From contig SCRE01000014.1 of NCBI GenBank assembly GCA_004297935.1, forward strand, positions 124,001 to 188,000: a stretch of 64,000 nucleotides of DNA, in the 5' to 3' direction. The notes below the pieces were generated by a model. The model made no database searches, was not told the origin of the DNA, and was given only the letters and a program-made list of their open reading frames with translations. How positions within the stretch are numbered: the stretch's first letter is position 1; each line of letters opens with the position of its first letter. The position numbers and the translations under genes are program-made. Positions 18,686 to 26,338 of the stretch are shown in pieces. The DNA comes from Microbacteriaceae bacterium (GTDB lineage: Bacteria > Actinomycetota > Actinomycetes > Actinomycetales > Microbacteriaceae).

Positions 18686-19798
18686 CTACGCGAAGGAGAT
18701 GCTCGTCGTCGATGCGGTGATGTCGGCCAGCACATCCGGCAGGACCTCGACGCCGATGCCGGGGCCGGTGGGCACGCGCAGGTGACCGTCCTCCAGCACG
18801 AACGGCGCGGTCAGGTCCTGCTCGTAGTAACGGCCGGATGCAGAGGTGTCGCCGGGCATCACGAAGTTCGGCAACGCCGCGAGGGCGACGTTCGCGGCCC
18901 GGCCGATGCCGGTCTCCAGCATTCCGCCGCACCAGACGGGCACCCCGTGCGCGGCCGCGATGTCATGGATGCGCCGTGCCTCGAGGTAGCCGCCGACGCG
19001 GGCCGGCTTCACGTTGATGACGCTGCATGCGCCGAGGCTGATCGCGGTCGCAGCATCGCTGGCCGACTCGATCGACTCGTCGAGGCAGATCGGGGTGCGG
19101 AGGAGCTTCGCCAGTCTGGCGTGCCCGAGTATGTCCTCCGCGGCCATCGGCTGCTCCATGAGCAGCAGATCGAAGGGGTCCAGTTGCGCCAGGTGGCGAG
19201 CATCCGCGAGGGTGTATGCCGTGTTCGCGTCCACCTGCAGCAGGATCTCGTCGCCGAAACGCTCTCGAACCGCGCGCACCGGCGCGAGGTCCCAGCCGGG
19301 TTCGATCTTGAGCTTGATGCGCAGGTAGCCCTCCGCGAGGTAGCCGGCCACGGCGTCGAGCAGCTCGTCGATCGAGTCCATGATGCCGACCGAGACGCCT
19401 GCCGGCACGGTCTCGTGCACCGCCCCGAGATAGTGACCGAACGATACCCCGGTCTCCTTGAGTTGGGCGTCGAGGATGGCCGTCTCCAGCACGGCCTTTG
19501 ACATCGGATGCCCCTTGACCGGTGCGAGAGCCGTGGCGACACGCTCAGCGGTGAGGCCGGAGCCGAGGGCCTGCAGTCGGGGGATCAGCTGGTCGCGTAT
19601 GACCAGGTCGCCGGCGTCCAGGAACTCGGAGCTGTAGAGCGGGTCGGGTTCGGCGGCGTGTTCGGCCCAACCCTCCGCATTGGCCGTGGTGACGAGCACG
19701 AGCGTCGTCTCGCGCTCCGTCGACGTGCCGAATGAGGTGCGGAACGGCGTGACCAGGGGCAGGTGCGCTCGCCGCAGTTCGATGTTCTCGATCTTCAT
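18686..19798 (-). CDS. Enolase-superfamily N-acyl/N-succinyl-amino-acid racemase-like enzyme (MenC family)
   Basis: This 370-aa enzyme has a capping domain at residues 1-120 followed by a TIM barrel. The residues of the MenC/NSAR group are all present: the KxK motif at Lys162 and Lys164, metal ligands Asp190, Glu215 and Asp240, and the opposite-face base Lys264. That spacing is one residue off the Amycolatopsis N-acylamino-acid racemase. Such enzymes either racemise N-succinyl amino acids or make o-succinylbenzoate for menaquinone. No other men gene is nearby, and the partners are a GNAT acyltransferase (ATGA overlap at 19795-19798) and an amino-acid importer, so racemisation is favoured. True substrate unproven. 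Confidence 0.85.
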   Translation of the reverse strand: MKIENIELRRAHLPLVTPFRTSFGTSTERETTLVLVTTANAEGWAEHAAEPDPLYSSEFLDAGDLVIRDQLIPRLQALGSGLTAERVATALAPVKGHPMSKAVLETAILDAQLKETGVSFGHYLGAVHETVPAGVSVGIMDSIDELLDAVAGYLAEGYLRIKLKIEPGWDLAPVRAVRERFGDEILLQVDANTAYTLADARHLAQLDPFDLLLMEQPMAAEDILGHARLAKLLRTPICLDESIESASDAATAISLGACSVINVKPARVGGYLEARRIHDIAAAHGVPVWCGGMLETGIGRAANVALAALPNFVMPGDTSASGRYYEQDLTAPFVLEDGHLRVPTGPGIGVEVLPDVLADITASTTSISFA

Positions 19799-20661
19799 GA
19801 TTCGACTCCGTTCGCAAGCCGGTACCAGCCGGCTCGGGTCACCCCACGGGCCGTGCGCCCAGCGGCGAACGCCTCGGTGAGGATGTCGCGTATGCAGGCG
19901 CGCCAGGCGGTGGCCTGCATGCGGTCCTGGCCGCGCAACGCCACGATGTCTGCGGGAACACGACACCACAGCGAGTCGCCGGCCGCGATGAGAACCGGAT
20001 GCTCGTCCGGGCCGAGCGCCCGAACATCCGTCATCGAGAAATCGGGCAGCTCGACCCGCCCGCCGAGGCCCTCGCTGCTGGCGACCGTGCGGTCCGAGGT
20101 CAGCGACCACACCGCGACGAGACGATCGCTGTCGTCGTCGGCATTGATCCCGTCCGCCATCGGTCCGTAGAAGTCGCGCACGTACTCGGAGGAGGTGGCG
20201 CCGAGCTTGGTGAGGTTGAAGCGCGCGTTGCGGCTGACCAGCGGATCGAACGTCCACATCATCGTGCCGAGCCCTCGGGCCAGTGCCCACGCGCGCTGGT
20301 GCTGCTTGAGGGCGAATCCCACGCCCGCGTCGGCGAGCCCGGCCCGCACGCCGGCGATGAGCGAGTACACCGAGTCAGTCTCGGGCGAGACGATGGCCGC
20401 CGCGGCGCCGCAGAGAACCCCCCGGGCGTCGTAAGCCGCCGTCACATTGCAGCCGGCGTGACTGATGCTGCGCAGCAACTCCGCCGGGATCGGCGCGTCC
20501 TGTTGCGCGGTGCCCCACACGGCGATGAGCAGGTCGGCGATGTCGTTGAGCCGGTCCATCTCGAACTCGTCGACCACCTGCACCCGGGCCGCCGCGGCGG
20601 CCCGCTCGGCGACACCGCGTGCCTGGTCGGTGAACGGGCTGACTTCGACATTGAGCGACAT
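19795..20661 (-). CDS. GNAT-superfamily acyltransferase (COG3375-like), partner of the racemase
   Basis: This 288-aa protein resembles the predicted acetyltransferases that accompany N-succinylamino-acid racemases. An N-terminal GNAT-like fold is suggested by MDRLNDIADLLIAVWG, GAAAAIVSPETDSVYSLIAGVRAGLADAGVGFALKQHQRAWAL (acyl-CoA binding region) and MMWTFDPLVSRNARFNLTKLG. I chose the ATG at 20661 (MSLNVEVSP) with GGGGA just upstream. It is first in the cassette operon, and its stop overlaps the racemase start. In known D-amino-acid salvage routes a GNAT enzyme succinylates the D-amino acid before racemisation; applying that role here is inference. Confidence 0.75.
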   Translation of the reverse strand: MSLNVEVSPFTDQARGVAERAAAAARVQVVDEFEMDRLNDIADLLIAVWGTAQQDAPIPAELLRSISHAGCNVTAAYDARGVLCGAAAAIVSPETDSVYSLIAGVRAGLADAGVGFALKQHQRAWALARGLGTMMWTFDPLVSRNARFNLTKLGATSSEYVRDFYGPMADGINADDDSDRLVAVWSLTSDRTVASSEGLGGRVELPDFSMTDVRALGPDEHPVLIAAGDSLWCRVPADIVALRGQDRMQATAWRACIRDILTEAFAAGRTARGVTRAGWYRLANGVES

Positions 20662-20727
20662 GTCCCCAGTGTGAGTGAAAATCGTCCGGTATTCTTCGGT
20701 GGCTGGCATGAAGATGTGAAAGAATCG

Positions 20728-20762
20728 TTGTGCTGTAGCACAAGGGAATTGAGGGTTGTGCA
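20728..20762. promoter_or_regulatory. Palindromic operator in the pucR/GNAT divergent promoter
   Basis: TTGTGCT-GT-AGCACAA at 20728-20743 is a perfect 7-2-7 palindrome. A further half-site, TTGTGCA, lies at 20756-20762 directly before the PucR start codon. The spacer between the two divergent genes is only 101 bp, so a regulator bound here could act on both. The PucR protein encoded alongside is the obvious candidate. Confidence 0.6.
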
Positions 20763-22394
20763 ATGGAGCAATCGAACAGCGAATCGAGCGACATCGCCGT
20801 CGCCGATCTGCTGCACATCTTGGACGGATCCGGCTTGCGGCTCGCCTCCACCTCGACCGCGCTCCGGCTGCCGCTGACCAGCCCCACCTTCTTCGACCCG
20901 TTGTCGCCCCCGACCGGCCGGCGCAGCGGCATCCTGCTCGCCATCGGCCTGCATCCGGCGGCGCCCGACGCGGCCGAGAACATCCGCGATGCGGCCCGCC
21001 GGGGGTTCGGTGCCGTCGTCGTCAAATCGCTGTCATCGAGCGTGGAGACCCTCGCCGCGATCGCCGACGCGGAAGGCATCGCCCTGCTTGTCGTGGACGA
21101 CGAGATCGAATGGCGGCAGCTGGATGCCCTGATCAATTCCGCGCTCACCAGCGCGAGCGGCGACCGAGGATCTCTCTCCGCCCTCGTGGTCGGCGACCTC
21201 TTCGCGCTTGCGAACGCGATCGCCGCCATGATCGGCGGCGCCACCACCATCGAGGACATGCAGGAGCATGTGCTCGCGTACTCCACCCTGCCGGGGCAGG
21301 TCATCGACGACGACCGCAGAGAGGGCATCCTCGGCCGCAAGGTGCCGCAGCTGCCTGTGAACGCCGAGCAATACGCCGCCATCTTCCGTTCGCCGGGATC
21401 CCTGCACCTGTCGGCGTTGCCGCCGGCACTGCCCCGGCTCGCCGTCGCGGTGCGCGCAGGCACGCAGCTGCTCGGGTCGATCTGGGTCGTCGATGCCGAG
21501 GGGGAACTCGATGAGGATGCCGGGCACGCCCTGGAACGGGCGGCCGACATCGCCGCACTGCACATGCTGCGTGCCCGCAGTGCCGCCGACCTGGCCCGGC
21601 AGCAACGCGTGGAACTGCTGCGTCGGCTCATCGAGGGCACCGAGGACGCACATCTCGTGCTGGGGCAGTTGAATCTGGACGCCGCCGGCCCGTTCGTGCT
21701 GGTGGCTTTCCAGCCGGACTTCCCGCCGGCCGGCGACGAACTGCGCATGGCCCGCCTCGTCGACCTCATCGCGGTGCACTGCGAGGCGCACCAGCACGGC
21801 GCAGAATGCGTCGTCATCGGCGACACCGTGTACGCGCTGTTCACCGGGACCGTCGGCACCGACTTCGCCGGCACCGAGGCGACCGCACGTCAGTTGGTCT
21901 CGCGCGCCGCGACGGCTCTGCGGGTGTCGGTGCGCGCCGCGATCGGCTCTCCCGCTGCATCCGTCGGCGAGATCGGACGGTCCCGCCGCGATGCCGACCT
22001 CGTGCTGCTGCTGATGGCCGTCGCGCCTCCTCCCGCGGCGCCGTCTCCCGTCGCGCATGCTCCAGCCCATGTGGCAAGCGCTCGTGACGTGCGGAGCCAG
22101 CTGACGCTGCTGGAGCTGGCCCAGGTCTTTCGCGACACCCCACGGCTGCGCTCGGCGCAGGCCGGTCTCATCGTCGACTGTGATGCGCGTTCGGGAACGG
22201 AATACGCCAAGACGCTGCTCGCATACCTGGACTGCGGGCGGGATTCCGCGACGACCGCCGCCCGGTTGTCGCTGCACCAGAATACGCTGCGGTACCGGCT
22301 GCGCCGCGTGAACGAACGCTTCGGCATCGACCTCGACAATGCCGATGACACTCTGATGCTGTGGCTCAGCCTGCGGATCGCCGAGTTCAGCTGA
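20763..22394 (+). CDS. PucR-family transcriptional regulator
   Basis: This predicted activator of the cassette is 543 aa. It has an N-terminal PucR-type ligand-sensing domain (LRLASTSTALRLPLTSPTFFD, then ARRGFGAVVVKSL and ADAEGIALLVVDDE), a middle GGDEF-like/CdaR domain, and a C-terminal helix-turn-helix (LLAYLDCGRDSATTAARLSLHQNTLRYRLRRVNERFGIDL), the HTH_30 signature. It is divergent from the GNAT-racemase-importer operon across a 101-bp promoter with a palindrome. PucR/CdaR regulators usually control purine, amino-acid or sugar-acid catabolism; here control of amino-acid uptake and conversion is inferred. Confidence 0.9.
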   Translation: MEQSNSESSDIAVADLLHILDGSGLRLASTSTALRLPLTSPTFFDPLSPPTGRRSGILLAIGLHPAAPDAAENIRDAARRGFGAVVVKSLSSSVETLAAIADAEGIALLVVDDEIEWRQLDALINSALTSASGDRGSLSALVVGDLFALANAIAAMIGGATTIEDMQEHVLAYSTLPGQVIDDDRREGILGRKVPQLPVNAEQYAAIFRSPGSLHLSALPPALPRLAVAVRAGTQLLGSIWVVDAEGELDEDAGHALERAADIAALHMLRARSAADLARQQRVELLRRLIEGTEDAHLVLGQLNLDAAGPFVLVAFQPDFPPAGDELRMARLVDLIAVHCEAHQHGAECVVIGDTVYALFTGTVGTDFAGTEATARQLVSRAATALRVSVRAAIGSPAASVGEIGRSRRDADLVLLLMAVAPPPAAPSPVAHAPAHVASARDVRSQLTLLELAQVFRDTPRLRSAQAGLIVDCDARSGTEYAKTLLAYLDCGRDSATTAARLSLHQNTLRYRLRRVNERFGIDLDNADDTLMLWLSLRIAEFS

Positions 22395-22433
22395 CCGCTC
22401 CTCGGCTCGGCGCGGTGGCCTTAGATTGGTACC

Positions 22434-23540
22434 GTGCCTCTCGACCTCAGCGGAACATCCATCGACATCACCCGCCAGCTTTGCGACATCGAATCGGTGT
22501 CGGGCGGCGAGAAGCCCCTCGCGGACGCGATCGAGGCCGCCCTCGTCGGCCTCGATCACTTGGAGGTCGTTCGCGATGGGGACACCGTCTCCGCCCGCAC
22601 CCGGCTCGGACGCGCACAGCGCGTGATCATCGCCGGCCACATCGACACCGTGCCGCTGAACGACAACCTGCCCACGCGCTTCGAAACGCTCGAGTCGGCG
22701 ACGGATGCTGGGCAGACGGTGCCGGTCGACTATCTGTGGGGTCGCGGCACCGTCGACATGAAGGCCGGCGTCGCGGTACAGCTCAAGCTTGCGGCCGAAC
22801 TCACCGACCCCGTCGTCGACGTGACGTGGATGTGGTACGACCATGAGGAGGTCTCCGAACAGCTCAACGGCCTCGGCCGCCTGGCGCGCAACCGACCCGA
22901 CCTGTTCGTCGGCGACTTCGCCATCCTCGGCGAGCCGACGCGGGCCGCGGTCGAGGGCGGCTGCAATGGCAACCTGCGAATCGAGGTGCGTACCTTCGGG
23001 AAGCGCGCCCACTCCGCGCGTGCCTGGGTGGGGAATAACGCCATCCACGCCGCTGCCGCGATCCTCGACACGCTCGCCGCGTACACCCCCCGCGAGGTTG
23101 CGGTCGACGGTCTTGTGTATCGCGAGGGACTCAACGCCGTCGGCATCGCCGGCGGCGTTGCCGGCAACGTCATCCCCGACGAGTGCATGGTGCACATCAA
23201 CTACCGCTTCGCCCCCGATCGCACGGTCGAGCAGGCGGTGGAGCACATGTACGAACTCTTCGGCGACTATGAGATAACCGTGGTCGACAAGACGGCCGGT
23301 GCCCGCCCTGGCCTCGACGCGCCGCTCGCGAAGCAGTTCCTCGCGACACTCGGTGTTCAAGCGCTGCCCAAATACGGTTGGACCGATGTCGCCCGCTTCT
23401 GGGCCCTCGGTATCCCGGCCGTGAACTACGGCCCCGGCGACCCGTTGCTGGCGCACGCGGATGACGAGCGGGTCGCCCTGCATCAGATCACGGAATGCGA
23501 ACGGGGACTGCGCGCCTGGCTGACGGCATCCGATGGCTGA
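22434..23540 (+). CDS. dapE: Succinyl-diaminopimelate desuccinylase (DapE)
   Basis: This is an M20 di-zinc hydrolase of 368 aa that releases LL-DAP. Metal and catalytic residues are visible: His/Asp in AGHIDTVPLN, Asp in LWGRGTVDMKAG, the Glu pair in DHEEVSE, Glu/Pro in ILGEPT and the last His in LAHADDERV. The lid domain contains GKRAHSARAWVGNNAIH. The GTG at 22434 follows TAGATT by 6 nt with no Shine-Dalgarno, consistent with a leaderless mRNA. It overlaps the next gene by 8 nt. Besides its lysine role it could hydrolyse other N-succinyl amino acids, which matters for the cassette upstream. Confidence 0.94.
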   Translation: MPLDLSGTSIDITRQLCDIESVSGGEKPLADAIEAALVGLDHLEVVRDGDTVSARTRLGRAQRVIIAGHIDTVPLNDNLPTRFETLESATDAGQTVPVDYLWGRGTVDMKAGVAVQLKLAAELTDPVVDVTWMWYDHEEVSEQLNGLGRLARNRPDLFVGDFAILGEPTRAAVEGGCNGNLRIEVRTFGKRAHSARAWVGNNAIHAAAAILDTLAAYTPREVAVDGLVYREGLNAVGIAGGVAGNVIPDECMVHINYRFAPDRTVEQAVEHMYELFGDYEITVVDKTAGARPGLDAPLAKQFLATLGVQALPKYGWTDVARFWALGIPAVNYGPGDPLLAHADDERVALHQITECERGLRAWLTASDG

Positions 23541-24762
23541 CACCGACCTGGCCGTGCCGGTCATGCCGCAGACCGTGCGTGCCTGGTTGAAACGCTGGTG
23601 GGTGCAGGTGCTGGCTGTCTTCGTGGCCTCGCGCCTCGTCTCGAGTGCGCTCCTGCTGGTCTTCGCGAATGTGCAGGGCCCCAACCCGTGGACCGGTGCG
23701 CATCCGGGCTTTTTCCAGTTCTCCACGATCTGGGACGGACGCTGGTATCAGATCGTCGCCGGGTGGGGCTACCCGGCGCAGTTGCCGTTGGACGCGGCCG
23801 GCAACGTCGCACAGAACGCGTGGGCGTTCATGCCGGGCTATCCCTGGCTGGTCTCTGCGGTCATGTTCCTGACGCGGATGCCGTGGGAGGTCGCGTCCGT
23901 GGTCGTGTCCGTCGGGTTCGGACTGGGCTCGGCCCTTCTGCTGTATCGGCTGTTTCGGCTTCGGCTGCGCCACTCGACTGCGCTGTTCGCCGTTGCTTTG
24001 TTCTGTTTCGCACCGACGTCGCCCTTGCTGCAGTTGGCGTATGCGGAATCGATGTATCTGTTCTTCCTGATCCTCGCCCTGTATCTGTTGCTGGAACGTC
24101 GCTACTGGGGCATGCTGCCGGCGATCGCCCTCATGGCGTTCACCCGGCCGAGCGGGCTGGCATTCGCGCTCGCAATGGGCTTGCACGTCGTCTATCGGTG
24201 GGTGATGAGGCGGCGCGATCTGTTCTCGGTGCGCGACCGCGTCGCATCCGTTGTCGTCACGATCTTCAGCGGCTTGGCCGGGCTGGCCTGGCCGGCCATC
24301 GCAGCGGCGGCGACGGGGTCGATCACTGCGTACACAGACACCGAGTTGACGTGGCGGGCCGACTACATCGGTCGCGTGCATCTGTTGCCGTTCGCTCCGT
24401 GGGTTCAGGCCGCCGACTGGTGGTTCAACATCTTCCTGGGCCTGCCAGCATGGCTCGGCTATCTGGTTCTGGCCCTGGTGATCGCCATCTTCGCCGTGTG
24501 CATGTTCCTGCCCGCGGTGCGCAGACTCGGTGTCGATCTGCGGATCTGGGTCGCAAGCTATGCGGTGTATCTCCTGGCGGTGTTCTTTCCCCAATCGAGC
24601 ACGTTCCGGCTGCTGATGCCGATGTTCCCACTGCTCGGTGCGCTGGCCGTGCCGAAGAACAGGATGTACCGCACCGCCCTGATCATGCTGTCCATCGCCG
24701 GGCAGGTGGGTTGGCTGCTCGTGTGCTGGGGAGTAGACGGGGCGGACTGGTCCCCACCGTAA
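23533..24762 (+). CDS. Polytopic membrane protein, PIG-V-like glycosyltransferase
   Basis: This 409-aa membrane protein has about ten helices. An early extracytoplasmic loop contains STIWDGRWYQIVAGWGYP, matching the acidic DGxWY motif of the PIG-V/GT-C mannosyltransferase group; AFMPGYPWLVSAV and FRLLMPMFPLLGAL are also typical. A role in transferring mannose from a polyprenyl donor to a cell-envelope acceptor is inferred from the family. It overlaps dapE by 8 nt and is likely cotranscribed, which would link it to envelope growth. Confidence 0.75.
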   Translation: MADTDLAVPVMPQTVRAWLKRWWVQVLAVFVASRLVSSALLLVFANVQGPNPWTGAHPGFFQFSTIWDGRWYQIVAGWGYPAQLPLDAAGNVAQNAWAFMPGYPWLVSAVMFLTRMPWEVASVVVSVGFGLGSALLLYRLFRLRLRHSTALFAVALFCFAPTSPLLQLAYAESMYLFFLILALYLLLERRYWGMLPAIALMAFTRPSGLAFALAMGLHVVYRWVMRRRDLFSVRDRVASVVVTIFSGLAGLAWPAIAAAATGSITAYTDTELTWRADYIGRVHLLPFAPWVQAADWWFNIFLGLPAWLGYLVLALVIAIFAVCMFLPAVRRLGVDLRIWVASYAVYLLAVFFPQSSTFRLLMPMFPLLGALAVPKNRMYRTALIMLSIAGQVGWLLVCWGVDGADWSPP

Positions 24763-24845
24763 ACAGTCGGTGAACGCGGCGTGAGATCGCACCGATCACG
24801 GTGCGGGATCGTGCGCTCGATTTCGCAGGGCACCCGGTCATGGCC

Positions 24846-24851
24846 GATAAT
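24846..24851 (+). promoter_or_regulatory. -10 box for the DUF3117 gene
   Basis: GATAAT at 24846-24851 is a near-consensus -10 hexamer, 29 nt before the ATG at 24881. The mRNA would carry a short leader with AAAGGGGAG as its ribosome binding site. No convincing -35 box is visible. Confidence 0.45.
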
Positions 24852-24880
24852 GAGGAGTACATCCACGAAAGGGGAGCTAC

Positions 24881-25051
24881 ATGGCGGCCATGAAGCCGAG
24901 GACCGGAGACGGACCCATGGAGGCCGTCAAGGAGGGACGCCTGATCATCGTGCGTGTCCCGCTCGAGGGTGGTGGCCGTTTGGTCGTCTCGGTCAACGAC
25001 GCGGAGGCCAAGGAACTCCACGACGCGCTCGCCGGCGTCGTCAACGCGTAG
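24881..25051 (+). CDS. DUF3117 small conserved actinobacterial protein
   Basis: This 56-aa protein, MAAMKPRTGDGPMEAVKEG then RLIIVRVPLEGGGRLVVSVND, ends AKELHDALAGVVNA. The sequence is typical of DUF3117, a nearly invariant small family of Actinobacteria with no known function. AAAGGGGAG ends 5 nt before the ATG. It lies near an O-methyltransferase and tatB, as its mycobacterial counterpart does, although the sigE-rseA-htrA genes found between them in mycobacteria are absent here. Confidence 0.92.
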   Translation: MAAMKPRTGDGPMEAVKEGRLIIVRVPLEGGGRLVVSVNDAEAKELHDALAGVVNA

Positions 25052-25105
25052 GACTACCGCAGGCACGTGTCGTCGCTGGGCGCGCCGTGTTTGTCGGGCA
25101 GCGTG

Positions 25106-25738
25106 TCAGTCGGACAGCTTCGTGATTTGCAACAGCCCGTCACCGACCGGTGACAGTGCGCTGACGACAGCGCCGGATGCCGCGATCTCGGTAACGAGGG
25201 AACGGAAGTCGGTCGCGACTTCGTCACGTTGTGCCGGATCGGCGACTCTGCCCTTCCAGAGCGCGTGTGCGACGAGCACCGTGCCGCCGGGGCGCACCAG
25301 ACGCAGGCCGTGCTCGACGTACTCGATCACGGAGCCTGGATCTGCGTCGACGAAGACGATGTCGTAGACGTTCTCGTTCATCCGCGGCAGCACATCCAGC
25401 GCTCGGCCGGTGATCAGACGAACGCGATTGGCAGCGATCCCGGCCTCGGTGAAGTTCACCCGGGCGTGCTGCTGATGGTCCAACTCGGAATCGATCGACG
25501 TGAGCATCGCCCGAGTGCCCCCGGTGAGCAGCCACAGGCCGGAAACGCCGACCCCGGTGCCGATCTCCACGACGTTCGAGGCCCCGGTCGCGGCGACGAC
25601 GACGGCCGCCTGGGCGCCGATTGCCGGCGAGATCGGGGGGACGCCCAGTTCAAGCGACTGCACCCGGGCCTTGGCGATCACCTCGCTTTCCGCGACGATG
25701 TCGTTCGCGAACTTCCAGTTCTTGTCTTTGTCTGACAC
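25106..25738 (-). CDS. SAM-dependent O-methyltransferase (family 3)
   Basis: This soluble class I methyltransferase is 210 aa. The SAM-binding motif I is VVEIGTGVGVSGLWLL, the acidic loop is SIDSELDHQQHARVNF, DIVFVDADPGSVIEYVEHGLRLVRPGG matches the catecholate-type metal/active-site region, and GTVLVAHALWKGRVADP follows. The family methylates catechols or caffeoyl-CoA-like phenols; the acceptor is unknown. I start at the GTG at 25738 (MSDKDKNWKF), which has GGGAGG about 10 nt upstream. Confidence 0.88.
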   Translation of the reverse strand: MSDKDKNWKFANDIVAESEVIAKARVQSLELGVPPISPAIGAQAAVVVAATGASNVVEIGTGVGVSGLWLLTGGTRAMLTSIDSELDHQQHARVNFTEAGIAANRVRLITGRALDVLPRMNENVYDIVFVDADPGSVIEYVEHGLRLVRPGGTVLVAHALWKGRVADPAQRDEVATDFRSLVTEIAASGAVVSALSPVGDGLLQITKLSD

Positions 25739-25817
25739 GACGAAACGACCTCCCTGCGCTAAGGATAGAGGCAGGACTCGTGTCAAACGCGCAGGCGGCA
25801 CGCGTTAGTCTGATCTA

Positions 25818-26279
25818 GTGCTCGGATTAACCTTCGACAAGCTGCTCATCATCGGGGTGATCGCTGTCTTCCTGCTGGGTCCTGAGCGGCTTCCGCACTA
25901 CGCAGGGCAACTGGCAAAGCTGGTGCGCAATCTGCGCGACATGGCCAACAACGCCAAAGACCGCATGCGCGACGAGCTGGGCTCCGAGTTCGACGAGGTC
26001 GACTGGAAGAAGCTCGACCCGCGCCAGTATGACCCGCGCCGCATCATTCGCGATGCGCTGCTTGAAGACGAGGATGAGCCACGGATCACACGGCCGGATC
26101 CGGGCGCGACTCCTGTGGATGTGGCTGCCGACGATGAGGACGCCAACGATGTGGATGCCAGGTCAGACGCGGCATCCGGGGCCGACGTCGCATCCGGGGA
26201 AGCCGCATCCGAGGAGCGGGCCGACGAGCTCGTGTCCGCCGCCAACGTCACGCCTCCGTTCGACTCAGAAGCGACCTGA
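25818..26279 (+). CDS. tatB: Sec-independent protein translocase subunit TatB
   Basis: This component of the twin-arginine export complex is 153 aa. It has one N-terminal membrane helix (LLIIGVIAVFLLGPERLPHYAGQLAKLVRNLR, with the conserved LLGPERLP hinge), an amphipathic helix, and an acidic, Ala/Asp-rich tail. The GTG at 25818 lies 6 nt after TAGTCT with no Shine-Dalgarno, so the mRNA is probably leaderless. No tatA or tatC is in the window, consistent with the split arrangement usual in Actinobacteria. Confidence 0.92.
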   Translation: MLGLTFDKLLIIGVIAVFLLGPERLPHYAGQLAKLVRNLRDMANNAKDRMRDELGSEFDEVDWKKLDPRQYDPRRIIRDALLEDEDEPRITRPDPGATPVDVAADDEDANDVDARSDAASGADVASGEAASEERADELVSAANVTPPFDSEAT

Positions 26280-26338
26280 GCGCCTCGGCTCGTTCTGGCG
26301 AGTCGATCCGAATTGCTCGCGCGGGTGGTCGAGCCGCA

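Noticed and set aside
18686-19798. o-Succinylbenzoate synthase for menaquinone
   Set aside because: Motifs alone do not exclude it, but no other men gene is nearby, and the coupled GNAT and amino-acid importer genes favour an amino-acid role.
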